A stretch of DNA of 64,000 nucleotides. Source: Arthrobacter citreus. Its GTDB lineage: Bacteria > Actinomycetota > Actinomycetes > Actinomycetales > Micrococcaceae. The translations under genes and the position numbers were made by a program. The notes below the pieces were generated by a model. That model worked only from the letters and a program-made list of their open reading frames with translations, was not told the origin of the DNA and ran no database searches. The stretch covers positions 124,001 through 188,000 of the forward strand of contig NZ_VTFV01000010.1 of assembly GCF_009192745.1 (NCBI RefSeq), written 5' to 3'. Shown here piece after piece: positions 17,264 through 26,428 of this stretch (position 1 is the stretch's first letter; each line of letters starts with the position of its first letter).

Positions 17264-18912
17264 GCACCGAGCCGGGAACCGTAGTGCGCAACGGCGGGGA
17301 CCTGGTGGTCGAAACCCTGGAAGCGCTCGGAGCAACCACGGTTTTCGGTATCCCCGGACAGCATGCCCTTGGCCTGTTCGACGCGCTCTCCCGCTCCACG
17401 CTGGAGTTCGTGTCCTCCCGGGTGGAGAACAATGCCGCGTTCGCCGCTGACGGCTTCAGCCGTGCCACCGGCAAGGTGGGTGTCCTGTTCCTCTCCACCG
17501 GGCCCGGCGCCCTCACCTCCCTGGCCGGACTCCAGGAGGCGTACGCCACCGGCGTGCCCATGGTGGTGGTAGCCAGCCAGATCCCCATCGAGGGACTGGG
17601 CGCCCGCCGGCGCGGCATGCTGCACCAGCTCGATGACCAAAAGGCGTCCGCAGCCAATGTCACCAAGAGCCAGCGCCTGATCCAGCACGCCTCCGGCATT
17701 CCCTCGGCCATCCAGGACGCCTGGACCGAAGCGATCTCGGCGCCCATGGGTCCGGTCTGGGTCGAAGTGCCGCAGAACGTGCTGCTGGCCCCCGTGATGG
17801 TCCCGGCCGTCGAAGACGCCCTGGCAGAGCCGTTCGACAACCCGCCCCGCAGCGAATTGGTCACCGAAGCCGTGAAGTGGCTGTCCGCCGCGAAGCGCCC
17901 GGCAGTCATCGCTGGCGGTGGCACCCGCCGCGGCCGGGCCGAAGAAGCGCTCCTCTCGGTGGCGGAGAAGCTCCATGCGCCGGTGATCTGCACGCCCGGA
18001 GGCAACGGCGCTTTCCCCTGGAACCACCCGCTGTCCCTGCAGTCGTGGGTGGAGGACCGCCATGCGACGGACCTGCTGGAAGACGCGGACGTACTGCTGG
18101 TTATCGGTTCCTCGCTGGGCGAAGTCACGTCCAACTACTTCACCTTCGCGCCGCGCGGCCGGATCATCCAGATCGACGCCGAACCGCGGGTCCTGGAGTC
18201 CAACGGGCCCGCGCTGGGTATCCGTGCCGACGCCGGGCAGGCCATGGCTGCGCTGGATGCCGCGCTGCAGGTTCCGGATGCGGCCCCGGACTGGCACGGC
18301 AGGACTGCGGAGGAAGTCACCGCAGAAACCCTCGCCAAGATCAGCGCCCGGCTGGATGCCCAGGACCTGGGCCTTGAACGGAAGTTCATGGCGGACATCC
18401 GGGCCGCGGTGCCGTCCGGCATGCAGACCTATTGGGATATGACCATCGCCGCCTACTGGGCGTGGAGCTGCTGGGATGCCAAGTCCGGCCAGTTCCACTC
18501 CGCGCAGGGCGCCGGCGGGCTGGGCTACGGCTACCCGGGTGCCCTCGGCGGAGCGGTGGGAACCCGGGAACGTGTGCTGGCTGTCTCAGGCGACGGGTCG
18601 GCGATGTACTCCATCGCGGAACTGGCAACCGCCCGGCAGCATGATCTTCCCGTCACCTGGCTGATCGTGGACGATGGCGGCTACGGCGTACTGCGGGAGT
18701 ACATGGTGGACGCGTTCGGCAAGGCCACGGCCACGGAACTGGCCGGACCGGACTTCGTGAAGCTCGCTGAATCCTTCGGTGTTCCGGCGCGACGCACTGA
18801 TCCTGCCGGCGTCCGGCAGGCACTGGAGGAATCCTTTGCGCAGGAAGGGCCCAACGTGGTGGTGGTTCAAACGCTGCTGAGGCTTTTCGCCCCCACCCAC
18901 CTGGACGGCTAA
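17260..18912 (+). CDS. ThDP-dependent decarboxylase (acetolactate synthase-like; possible 2-ketoarginine decarboxylase)
   Basis: 550 residues with the three domains of the pyruvate oxidase/ALS superfamily. The catalytic glutamate is Glu56 (in [11 protein letters not shown]) and the ThDP/Mg motif begins with GDGSAMYS near residue 444. No valine-synthesis partner subunit is present. It is translationally coupled to a ureohydrolase. In Pseudomonas AruI, a ThDP enzyme of this type decarboxylates 5-guanidino-2-oxopentanoate, and a guanidinobutyrase acts later in the same pathway. The pairing here suggests that role. The aldehyde dehydrogenase and the arginine aminotransferase needed in between are not in this window. 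Confidence 0.75.
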   Translation: MSTEPGTVVRNGGDLVVETLEALGATTVFGIPGQHALGLFDALSRSTLEFVSSRVENNAAFAADGFSRATGKVGVLFLSTGPGALTSLAGLQEAYATGVPMVVVASQIPIEGLGARRRGMLHQLDDQKASAANVTKSQRLIQHASGIPSAIQDAWTEAISAPMGPVWVEVPQNVLLAPVMVPAVEDALAEPFDNPPRSELVTEAVKWLSAAKRPAVIAGGGTRRGRAEEALLSVAEKLHAPVICTPGGNGAFPWNHPLSLQSWVEDRHATDLLEDADVLLVIGSSLGEVTSNYFTFAPRGRIIQIDAEPRVLESNGPALGIRADAGQAMAALDAALQVPDAAPDWHGRTAEEVTAETLAKISARLDAQDLGLERKFMADIRAAVPSGMQTYWDMTIAAYWAWSCWDAKSGQFHSAQGAGGLGYGYPGALGGAVGTRERVLAVSGDGSAMYSIAELATARQHDLPVTWLIVDDGGYGVLREYMVDAFGKATATELAGPDFVKLAESFGVPARRTDPAGVRQALEESFAQEGPNVVVVQTLLRLFAPTHLDG

Positions 18913-18975
18913 ACATCCGGAAACCTTTCAGTTGCCGGCGGTAAAGTTACCTCAGGCAACTAGAGGAGGCTGACG

Positions 18976-19026
18976 GTGGTCAAGGCAAGTAAACGCAGCG
19001 GTGCCGCGGAAACAGGACGGGCCTGA
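18976..19026 (+). CDS. 16-residue leader ORF overlapping the antiporter start
   Basis: A GTG ORF with a strong Shine-Dalgarno (GAGGAGG at 18963-18969) encodes the basic peptide MVKASKRSGAAETGRA. Its TGA overlaps the ATG of the Na+/H+ antiporter as TGATG. The antiporter start has no good ribosome site of its own, so coupling through this ORF is likely. It is the second such arrangement in the window. Confidence 0.6.
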   Translation: MVKASKRSGAAETGRA

Positions 19027-20606
19027 TGGATTTCCTGATCCTGCTGATCGGCCTGCTGTTCGGGACGGTGCTTGTAGTTGGCATCGGCGAGCGGGTACGG
19101 CTGCCGTATCCGGTGCTGATGCTCATCTTCTCCGCACTTTTCGCCTTCCTGCCCATGATCCCGGAAATCCACATTGATCCGGAGCTCATCCTTCCGCTGT
19201 TCCTGCCGCCGCTGCTCTACGCTGCTGCCCAGCGCAGCTCCTGGTCTGTCTTCCGGCTCCGCTGGCGCTCCCTGGTGCTGCTGGCGGTGGCGCTGGTCGC
19301 GGTCACCGTTGGCGTAGTGGCGTCCGTGGCCTGGGTGATCGTTCCGGCGCTGGCCCTGCCCGCAGCGATTGCCCTGGGCGCGATCGTCGCTCCGCCTGAC
19401 CCGGTGGCCGTGGAAGCGGTGGCCGGCAAGGTCAACATGCCCCGCCGGCTGATTACCGTCCTGCAGACCGAGGGACTTTTCAACGACGCGATCGCGATCG
19501 TGATTTTCCAGGCCGCCGTGACCGCCGCCGTCAGCGGCGGGGAAGTCGGCTGGTCCATCATCCCGAGGTTCCTGATCGGTGCCGCCGGCGCCGTGGTGCT
19601 GGGCCTGGCCATGGGTTGGCTGGTGGGCACCTTGAACCGCTTCGTCCCAAACCTCGTGGCCCGCTCTGCGGTTACCCTCGTGGCGCCCTATGCCGTGTAC
19701 ATCCTCGCCGAAGAGGTGCACTTCTCCGGTGTTGTCGCCGTCGTGGTGACCGCCCTGGAGCTTGGCCGCCGGGCACGGCCGCAGGACTCCGAGGAACGCC
19801 TGACCCGCACCGCGTTCTGGGAAGTCGTAGAGCTTCTGACCACCGGCGTCGCCTTTGGCCTGGTGGGAATCGAAATGCGGTACGTCATTGAAGACGAGGG
19901 CCGTGAAATTTTCGGATTCATTCCAGGTGTTGCGGCGGTCTGCGCCGCCGTGGTCCTGGTGCGTTTCGCGTGGATGTACGGGCTGTACCGGTTCGGCGGC
20001 ACCGAACGGCTCAACCGGGTACCCGGATCCATGAAGGAAGTCCTGGTCCTGACATGGTGCGGCATGCGCGGCCTGGCCACCCTGGCGCTGGCCCTCGCCC
20101 TGCCTGCCACCACGCTCGCTGGGGAACAGCTTCCTGGCCGGAACTTCATGATCGTGTGTGCAGGAGCAGTCCTGCTGGTGACCCTGGTGCTGCCCGGCCT
20201 GACCCTGCCGTGGCTGATGCGCCGGCTGAAGCTGCCCAGTGACCACGGCGCCGTCGCCAAACAGGAACGGGAGCTGGCGCGGCGTGCCGAACGGGTAGCG
20301 CTGGAAACCATGAAACGGTCCCGCGCGGCAGATAAACTCCCGCCGGAGCGTCGTACGGCCCTGGCCCGCCGTATGTCCTCCCTGCACTCAATCCTTGAGC
20401 GTGATTCGGATGCGGATCCGCAGAAGATGCTGCAGATGAAGGCCACGCTGGAAGTGATGGACGCGGTCCAGCGTGAGGCCCTGGCCGCGGCGCGGAAAGA
20501 AGTCCTGGCAGCACGCCGGCAGTCCGGCATGGATCCGGAAGCCGTGGACCGGGTGCTGCGGCGTTTGGACCTGCGCACCGTGACCCTGGACCGCGGCGGG
20601 CACTAG
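19026..20606 (+). CDS. CPA1 family Na+/H+ antiporter
   Basis: 526 residues: about 12 membrane spans in the first ~400 and a basic, helical cytoplasmic tail of about 120. The transport-site signature is the acidic pair in E-G-L-F-N-D-A-I-A-I-V, preceded by a P-P-D-P-V-A-V-E loop, both typical of NhaP-type CPA1 antiporters. It should export Na+ or K+ for protons at the inner membrane. The start ATG lies inside the stop of the leader ORF. It is convergent with the flavin hydroxylase gene three bases away and no hairpin separates them. Confidence 0.87.
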   Translation: MDFLILLIGLLFGTVLVVGIGERVRLPYPVLMLIFSALFAFLPMIPEIHIDPELILPLFLPPLLYAAAQRSSWSVFRLRWRSLVLLAVALVAVTVGVVASVAWVIVPALALPAAIALGAIVAPPDPVAVEAVAGKVNMPRRLITVLQTEGLFNDAIAIVIFQAAVTAAVSGGEVGWSIIPRFLIGAAGAVVLGLAMGWLVGTLNRFVPNLVARSAVTLVAPYAVYILAEEVHFSGVVAVVVTALELGRRARPQDSEERLTRTAFWEVVELLTTGVAFGLVGIEMRYVIEDEGREIFGFIPGVAAVCAAVVLVRFAWMYGLYRFGGTERLNRVPGSMKEVLVLTWCGMRGLATLALALALPATTLAGEQLPGRNFMIVCAGAVLLVTLVLPGLTLPWLMRRLKLPSDHGAVAKQERELARRAERVALETMKRSRAADKLPPERRTALARRMSSLHSILERDSDADPQKMLQMKATLEVMDAVQREALAAARKEVLAARRQSGMDPEAVDRVLRRLDLRTVTLDRGGH

Positions 20607-20609
20607 GGC

Positions 20610-21755
20610 TTACTGCATGGTGAATCGGCGGGCTACGCCGTCGCTGAGCATGCGGGAGCGGAAAAGCCGGGCCAGCACTGTGTTCCGGGCTTGCATCAGC
20701 GGCGCCGGCAGCGGACGCCCCAGGGCCATGTTCAGCCGTGCCTGGGCGGAGGCAACGACGGCGGCCCGGCGTCGGCGGCTGTCGAAGGCAGCCAGCCGGG
20801 CGCCGACGTCGGCTCCCCGAACGGCAGCAGCGAGCAGCGGAGCCAGCTCCGCGGCGTCAATCCAGCCCAGGGTCATTCCCTGTCCGCCGATCGGACTGAC
20901 TTCGTGGGCGGCGTCGCCAATCAGCACCGTGCGTCCGTGAGCCAGCTGCTTGAGTGCAGTAGTGCGCACGGAGAACGCACTGAGCATGGTGCTGGCCGCT
21001 GCCTCCGGGACCCGCCCGGTGCGTGCCGCCACGATCCGTGCCAGGTCCTTGGCATCGGCGTCGGACTGCAGGGTCCGGGTATGCGCCACCCAGCGGCGTT
21101 TGCCGCCGGGCAGCGGAAAGGACTCAACGATGCCCTCCGGTTCCAGGTAGAGCACACCCACGGGCCCGTCCGCCGTGTTGTCGGGGAAATCGCCCATTAG
21201 GTAGGAATCGCGCAGCAGCTTACCGGCGGCCCGGACACCGAGCAGGCCGCGCACGGCTGACCGGGCGCCGTCGGCCGCCACTACCCAGGAGGCACGCACG
21301 GCAAAATCACCGGCAGTGGTGGTACCTGCCAGGGATACGCCGCGGCCGTCGTCGTGCAGCGAGGTAATCCGGTGCCCGCGCTGGAGTGCGTCCGGATCAA
21401 GTTCCTCAAGGCGCGCCTGCAGCACCGTTTCGGTTCGTTCCTGCGGAAGCGCCAGCACATACGGGTAAGCGGTGGAGGTCTTGGCAAAGCTGATGGAGAT
21501 CAATTCGGTATCCCGGGTCCGGGCTGACCCGGTGCGGATCTGCACGCCCTCGGCCGCGAGCTGCGCACTGACTCCGGTGGCCTCCAGGGCGGCCATGCCC
21601 GGCGGGTGGATGCCGATGGCCCGTGAATGGGAGCTGCGCGAGGTCCGCGCCTCGAAGACCCGTACCCGCAGGCCGTCCTGCAGGGCCAGGATCGCCAGTG
21701 CCAGGCCCACCGGGCCTCCGCCCACAACGGCGACGTCGACTTCCGGACGGTTCAC
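20610..21755 (-). CDS. FAD-dependent hydroxylase (SrsC/UbiH-like) of the type III PKS operon
   Basis: 381 residues. FAD-binding V-A-V-V-G-G-G-P-V-G-L is at the N-terminus and the second FAD motif G-D-A-A-H-E-V-S-P-I-G-G-Q-G-M-T near residue 280, so this is a single-component flavin hydroxylase. The GTG at 21755 is chosen because it overlaps the methyltransferase stop (GTGA) and places the FAD motif at the usual distance; in-frame sequence continues upstream but lies in the methyltransferase gene. As third gene after a type III PKS and a methyltransferase it probably hydroxylates the aromatic polyketide, as SrsC does for alkylresorcinols in Streptomyces griseus. Confidence 0.82.
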   Translation of the reverse strand: MNRPEVDVAVVGGGPVGLALAILALQDGLRVRVFEARTSRSSHSRAIGIHPPGMAALEATGVSAQLAAEGVQIRTGSARTRDTELISISFAKTSTAYPYVLALPQERTETVLQARLEELDPDALQRGHRITSLHDDGRGVSLAGTTTAGDFAVRASWVVAADGARSAVRGLLGVRAAGKLLRDSYLMGDFPDNTADGPVGVLYLEPEGIVESFPLPGGKRRWVAHTRTLQSDADAKDLARIVAARTGRVPEAAASTMLSAFSVRTTALKQLAHGRTVLIGDAAHEVSPIGGQGMTLGWIDAAELAPLLAAAVRGADVGARLAAFDSRRRRAAVVASAQARLNMALGRPLPAPLMQARNTVLARLFRSRMLSDGVARRFTMQ

Positions 21756-22501
21756 TGCCCGCCCCCGGCGCTGCCGCTTCTCCGGTACAGCAGCAGGTTC
21801 TGCCACGGGCGCGCCTGCAGCGCCTCCCACCCCGCCGGGGCAGCGGCACTGAACTCCTCGGCGGTGTAGCTGCGCCGGATCGACGTCAGTCCGTCCTGCC
21901 GGATGAAGGATCCGTGGAAGAAGGGCAGCGTGCCGGCGGAGAAGAGGCCGTAGGCCCACGGGCTGCGTTCAATGTCGCTGTGCAGGGCAAGTGATCCGGC
22001 CAGTTTCTCCGAGTCGGCAAGGATGCCCTGGAATGCGGCGTCGTCCAGATGGTGCAGCACATGGTTGGAGACCACGACGTCGAACACCGCACCCTCAGCC
22101 ACCAGATCCGAGCTCAGCGCGGCGCGGAAACTGCAGCCCTCGGGAGCCGGGCGGGTGGAGGCGTAGGCGTGGGCCCGTGGATCGGGGTCGATGCCGGTGA
22201 CCTGCACGGCCAGTCCGTCCCGGCGGGCCCAGCGTGCCAGTGCGCGGGCCAGGTCCCCGCCGCCGGCACCGATGTCCAGCACCGTGCCGCCGCCCTGTGC
22301 GGCCAGGACGGGCCGCACATACCGGCGGTAGTTCCGCCGCCATCCGGAGACCACGGAGTTGATCAGGGGAAACTGCGCATAGGTCCGCTCGAGTTGCACC
22401 GGATCACAGTCCGGGCGGTCCATCTGCTCCACAGCGTCCACGGCACGCCGGCTCAGGTCCGGTGGCAGGAACGGAGGAGTGTCAGCGTCCAGGAGGCTCA
22501 C
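21752..22501 (-). CDS. Class I SAM-dependent methyltransferase of the type III PKS operon
   Basis: 249 residues with the Rossmann SAM motif T-V-L-D-I-G-A-G-G-G-D-L-A-R, a following acidic G-I-D-P-D, and the V-V-S-N-H-V-L-H-H-L motif IV region typical of UbiE/COQ5-type methyltransferases. The GTG at 22501 lies 4 bp after the PKS stop. The downstream hydroxylase overlaps its stop. It probably methylates an oxygen or carbon of the PKS product. A longer in-frame reading reaching 22600 would run into the PKS gene and is less likely. Confidence 0.8.
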   Translation of the reverse strand: MSLLDADTPPFLPPDLSRRAVDAVEQMDRPDCDPVQLERTYAQFPLINSVVSGWRRNYRRYVRPVLAAQGGGTVLDIGAGGGDLARALARWARRDGLAVQVTGIDPDPRAHAYASTRPAPEGCSFRAALSSDLVAEGAVFDVVVSNHVLHHLDDAAFQGILADSEKLAGSLALHSDIERSPWAYGLFSAGTLPFFHGSFIRQDGLTSIRRSYTAEEFSAAAPAGWEALQARPWQNLLLYRRSGSAGGGQ

Positions 22502-22505
22502 CGGG

Positions 22506-23696
22506 CTATCCGACGGCGGCAGGAACCGGCTCCGCTGCCAGTGCGTCTGCGGCCGCTGCGGCACCCGTTCCCGGCACCCGGGTGAACAGCCCGGTCTCAA
22601 CGGTCAGTCCGGGGCCGAACGCCATGGAGCAGATCCGTTCGTTGCCCCCGGTGAAGGGCTGCTCCAGGATGTTCTTCAGCACGAACATCACAGTGGCGGA
22701 GCTCATGTTGCCGAAGTTGCGCAGGGTCTCCCGGGCCGGAACCAGCTGCTCCTCCGAAAGCTCCAGCTTCGCTTCCACCTTGTCCAGGATGCTGCGGCCG
22801 CCGGGATGGATGGCCCAGTGCTCAATGTCGTTGTACGCCAGCGGGGCCAGGGAGGGATCCCGTGCCAGCAGCGGCTCCAGGGCGCCGACAATGTGGTCGT
22901 CAATGATGTGGGGAACATAGGTGCCCAGCACCATCTCGAAACCGTGGTCCCCGATATTCCAGGCCATGGACTCCTCGCCCACCGGCGTGAGCGTGGTCTC
23001 GAAGTGGTCCAGCACGATTGCGGGGCTGTCCCCCGGGAGGTCCCGCGCGGTGATCACAGCAGCTGCGGCACCGTCTGCGAACAGCGAGGAACCCATGATG
23101 ATGTCCGGGTCGTTGGAGGAGCGCACGTGCAGCGAGCAGAGCTCGGCACTCACCACCAGGACGACGGCGTTGGGGTCTGCGTCGCAGAAGGATTTGGCTG
23201 CGCGCATGGCGGGGAAGGCCGCGTAGCAGCCCATGAAGCCCAGGTGGTAGCGCTGCACCGACGGGTTCAGGCCCAGTGCACGCACCAGCTTGTAGTCGGG
23301 TCCGGGGTTGAAGAACCCGGTGCAGGAGACAGTGATGACGTGGGTAATGTCTTCCGGGCTGATTCCGGGGCAGTTTTCCACTGCTTTCCGGCCGGCTTCG
23401 ATGAAGAGCTTGGTGGCCTCGGTGGCAAAGATGTCATTGCGGGTCTTGGTGGAGGGCATCAGGAGCAGCCCGGTCTGCGGGTCGAAGAATTGGGGATTCT
23501 CGGCCGTGGACGAGAGCGTGAGCTCCTCCAGCGCGGTGCGCCGGGTGTCGATGGCTGCGGAATTGAAGCAGGTGTTCACAAGGCGGGTGCCCAGGCGGGT
23601 GAGCCCGGGCTGGGCGGCGAAGACGTCGCGGACCTGGTCCTGCACCAGGACGGTAGAAGGGACAGCAGTTTCCAGTGATCTGAGCGTAACTGTCAT
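22506..23696 (-). CDS. Type III polyketide synthase (chalcone synthase-like)
   Basis: 396 residues. All three catalytic residues are in place: Cys157 in FMGCYAAFP, His297 in W-A-I-H-P-G-G-R, and Asn330 in F-G-N-M-S-S-A. The enzyme condenses malonyl-CoA onto an acyl starter as a homodimer without an ACP. The downstream methyltransferase and flavin hydroxylase give the srsA-srsB-srsC order known for phenolic lipids (alkylresorcinols and alkylquinones), so a membrane lipid product is the best guess. The ATG at 23696 follows GGAGG with almost no spacing, which is unusual but no better start is visible. Confidence 0.88.
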   Translation of the reverse strand: MTVTLRSLETAVPSTVLVQDQVRDVFAAQPGLTRLGTRLVNTCFNSAAIDTRRTALEELTLSSTAENPQFFDPQTGLLLMPSTKTRNDIFATEATKLFIEAGRKAVENCPGISPEDITHVITVSCTGFFNPGPDYKLVRALGLNPSVQRYHLGFMGCYAAFPAMRAAKSFCDADPNAVVLVVSAELCSLHVRSSNDPDIIMGSSLFADGAAAAVITARDLPGDSPAIVLDHFETTLTPVGEESMAWNIGDHGFEMVLGTYVPHIIDDHIVGALEPLLARDPSLAPLAYNDIEHWAIHPGGRSILDKVEAKLELSEEQLVPARETLRNFGNMSSATVMFVLKNILEQPFTGGNERICSMAFGPGLTVETGLFTRVPGTGAAAAADALAAEPVPAAVG

Positions 23697-23943
23697 CCTC
23701 CATTGTTAGGTGAACTACCTTCGGGGCACAATGGCGCGGCGGACCCGGCGCGTCCCCGGCCGCGGGAGCGACCTGCGGCGCCCGTGGACCTGAAGCGGCT
23801 GTGCATTTGTGCAGATACGCCATGCGGTTTTGGCCGTTGAGCCGGCAGGCAGGTCCGCACCATACTCATGCTTACTCCGCTCAGGTGCCCCGCGCCCGCC
23901 CGGAGTGCTGCAGTGTCAACGAGGACACCAAAGGAGAGACTGG
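23697..23943. other. Divergent promoter region, PKS operon / MHS transporter
   Basis: 247 bp without a gene between the leftward PKS operon and the rightward transporter. It must hold both promoters. I see no perfect dyad or clear sigma-factor hexamers; an AAGGAG ribosome site precedes the transporter start. Confidence 0.5.
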
Positions 23944-25359
23944 ATGAGCACTGATATTCCCAAGCGGACCAGGCGCCAGAAGCCGCCGGTTCCGGAGGGC
24001 CTGCGCAAGGTGGTTGTGGCGTCCATGGCCGGGACGGTCGTGGAATGGTACGAATTCTTCCTCTATGCCGCGGCGTCGACCCTGGTCTTCAGCCGCCTGT
24101 TCTTTCCCGATGCGGAAACCGAACTGGACGGCATCATTGCCGCCTTCGTGACCTACGCCGTCGGCTTCGTGGCCCGGCCGGTGGGCGGAATTGTCTTTGG
24201 GCACTTCGGGGACAAATTCGGCCGCAAGAAGCTGCTGCAGCTGAGCATCATCCTGGTGGGTGTCTCCACCTTCCTGATGGGCTGCCTGCCCGGCTTCGAC
24301 TCAATTGGGTACTGGGCTCCGGCCATGCTGGTGGCGCTGCGCTTCATCCAGGGCTTCGCCGTGGGCGGGGAATGGGGCGGTGCGGTGCTGCTGGTCGCCG
24401 AGCACAGCCCGAACAAGTCGCGCGGATTCTGGTCCAGCTGGCCTCAGTCCGCCGTTCCGATGGGCAACCTGCTGGCCACCGGCGTCCTGTTCGTTCTCTC
24501 CTCGACGCTGAGCGAGGACGCCTTCCTTGGCTGGGGCTGGCGCGTGGCCTTCTGGCTCTCGGCAGTGATCGTGCTGGTGGGCTACTACATCCGCACCAAG
24601 GTCTCAGACGCCCCGATCTTCCTGGAAGCCCAAAAGGAAGTCGAGGAAGAGGCCAAAGGCTACGGCGTGCTCGAGGTGTTCCGCCGCTACCCACGCGGCG
24701 TCTTCACCGCCATGGGCCTGCGCTTCGCGGAGAACATCCTGTACTACCTGGTAGTCACGTTCTCCATCACCTACCTGCGCATCGTGGTGGAAACCGATAC
24801 CTCCCGGATTCTGCTCCTGCTGCTCATTGCGCACTTCATCCATTTCTGCGCGGTGCCGGTTGCCGGAAAACTTTCCGATGCGCTGGGCCGCCGTCCGGTG
24901 TACATGGCAGGGGCGGTGCTGGGCGCCACCTGGGGCTTCTTCGCCTTCCCGATGATGGACACCGCGGATGACCTGATGATCCTGGCGGCGGTAACGATCG
25001 GCCTGCTGTTCCACGCACTGATGTACGCCGGCCAGCCCTCCATCATGGCGGAGATGTTCCCCACCCGGATGCGGTACTCAGGTGTGTCCCTGGGCTATCA
25101 GGTGACCTCGATCGTGGCCGGCTCACTGGCACCGATCATCGCCACGTCGCTGCTGGCCGAATTTGATTCTTCGACGCCGGTGGCCCTGTACCTGCTCGGG
25201 GCCTGCGTCGTCACGGCGATTTCGGTGCTGCTGCTGAAGGAAACCAACGGCATTTCACTGCACGACGTCGATGCCGCTGACGCCCAGGGGACTGCGGACC
25301 TGCTCGCGGCGTCGAAGGCGAAGGAGGAACAGCGCAGCTCCTCGGCTGTCGATAACTGA
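23944..25359 (+). CDS. MHS family MFS transporter (metabolite:H+ symporter)
   Basis: 471 residues with 12 spans. The family signatures are at the start of span 1 (G-T-V-V-E-W-Y-E-F-F-L-Y) and the loop F-G-D-K-F-G-R-K-K. Members such as KgtP, ProP and ShiA import organic acids or compatible solutes with protons. The ATG at 23944 is chosen for its AAGGAG site and family alignment; in-frame sequence upstream to 23809 lacks one. The substrate is unknown. Confidence 0.85.
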   Translation: MSTDIPKRTRRQKPPVPEGLRKVVVASMAGTVVEWYEFFLYAAASTLVFSRLFFPDAETELDGIIAAFVTYAVGFVARPVGGIVFGHFGDKFGRKKLLQLSIILVGVSTFLMGCLPGFDSIGYWAPAMLVALRFIQGFAVGGEWGGAVLLVAEHSPNKSRGFWSSWPQSAVPMGNLLATGVLFVLSSTLSEDAFLGWGWRVAFWLSAVIVLVGYYIRTKVSDAPIFLEAQKEVEEEAKGYGVLEVFRRYPRGVFTAMGLRFAENILYYLVVTFSITYLRIVVETDTSRILLLLLIAHFIHFCAVPVAGKLSDALGRRPVYMAGAVLGATWGFFAFPMMDTADDLMILAAVTIGLLFHALMYAGQPSIMAEMFPTRMRYSGVSLGYQVTSIVAGSLAPIIATSLLAEFDSSTPVALYLLGACVVTAISVLLLKETNGISLHDVDAADAQGTADLLAASKAKEEQRSSSAVDN

Positions 25360-25371
25360 AACCGCACGTAA

Positions 25372-25425
25372 CCGAAGCCGCTGCCCGTCAGAAATCCAGG
25401 ACATCCTGGCGGGCAGCGGCTTCGG
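25372..25425. terminator. Bidirectional nested hairpin terminator
   Basis: Perfect 16-bp arms (25372-25387 and 25410-25425) enclose a second short stem (CCAGGA/TCCTGG). The right arm lies within the last codons of the convergent LysR gene. It should end both genes. Confidence 0.7.
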
Positions 25426-26332
25426 CATGGATAGCCTCGATGACGGCCTGCACCCGTGCGGACCGCAGCGCTTCGGGGCGGGCCACAGCCCAGATGGGCA
25501 GCCGGCGTTCAAATGACTCGGGGAGCACCGGCACAAAACCGGCCCGTCCGGCCACCATGAAGTTGGGCAGCAGACCCACGCCCGCCTCCCGGCGGACAGC
25601 CTCCACCTGGGCGAAGATGCTGGTGGCCTGGAAACTGGACCGCGGATCCGGGAGCCCGGTGGAGCGGTGTCCCAATTCCTCGACCAGCAGCGCGGATTCG
25701 ACGTAGGAGACGAAGCAGTGCCTGGCCAGGTCGGCCGGAACCTGCGGGGTGCCGTGGCGGCGCAAATACCCGTCGGCCGCGTAAAGCCGCAGCACATAGT
25801 GGCCCAGCAGGATGGCGTGGGCGGTGCGGACATCGGTGTGGCCCACCACTACCTCCAGGTCGACGCCGGAACGATTCTGGCTGACCTTGCGGGTGGCGGA
25901 GAACATTTCAACGCTGATGTTCGGGTGGGAACCCTGCAGCGTGACCAGGGCAGGGGTAACAAATTCTGCGCCGAATCCGTCCACGGTGCTGATCCGCACC
26001 ACGCCGGCCAGCGGATCGGCGTCGTCCGCAAGCGCGCAGCGCAGCGCACCGAGGCTCTCTTCAATGGATTCAGCCGCACGGACCGCCTGGGCCCCGAGGG
26101 CAGTCAGTTCCCAGCCGCGCGGTGTCCGGGACAGGGTGCGGCCGCCCAGCTGTTTCTCCAGTGCGATGATCCGCCGCGAAATGGTGGTGTGCGTGGTGCC
26201 CAGGGTTTCCGCGACGGCAGTGAAACGTCCCAGCCGGGCCACGGTGAGCAGGATCAGCAGGTCGTCCGGGCTGGGCAGGCGGCTGGCGGTGTCCAGGGCC
26301 GTTCCTCCTCTCCCCGCTGTGCACGGGTGCAC
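25388..26332 (-). CDS. LysR family transcriptional regulator
   Basis: Up to 314 residues. The winged helix-turn-helix occupies about residues 22-80 (F-T-A-V-A-E-T-L-G-T-T-H-T-T-I-S-R-R-I) and a two-lobed periplasmic-binding-type sensor the rest. It is divergent from mmsB-mmsA, which it probably controls. The start is debatable: the GTG at 26332 has no ribosome site, whereas a CTG at 26296 has AGAGGAGG at ideal spacing and would give 302 residues. Confidence 0.82.
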   Translation of the reverse strand: MHPCTAGRGGTALDTASRLPSPDDLLILLTVARLGRFTAVAETLGTTHTTISRRIIALEKQLGGRTLSRTPRGWELTALGAQAVRAAESIEESLGALRCALADDADPLAGVVRISTVDGFGAEFVTPALVTLQGSHPNISVEMFSATRKVSQNRSGVDLEVVVGHTDVRTAHAILLGHYVLRLYAADGYLRRHGTPQVPADLARHCFVSYVESALLVEELGHRSTGLPDPRSSFQATSIFAQVEAVRREAGVGLLPNFMVAGRAGFVPVLPESFERRLPIWAVARPEALRSARVQAVIEAIHAEAAARQDVLDF

Positions 26333-26428
26333 ATGGGGTCTGTGGATTCTGGTCTTGAACGCACTCTAGCGCAGGTGCCACGCTGGTTCCGCGGCGGACG
26401 CGCGGCAGCTGCGCAGCCCAAGCCGGCC

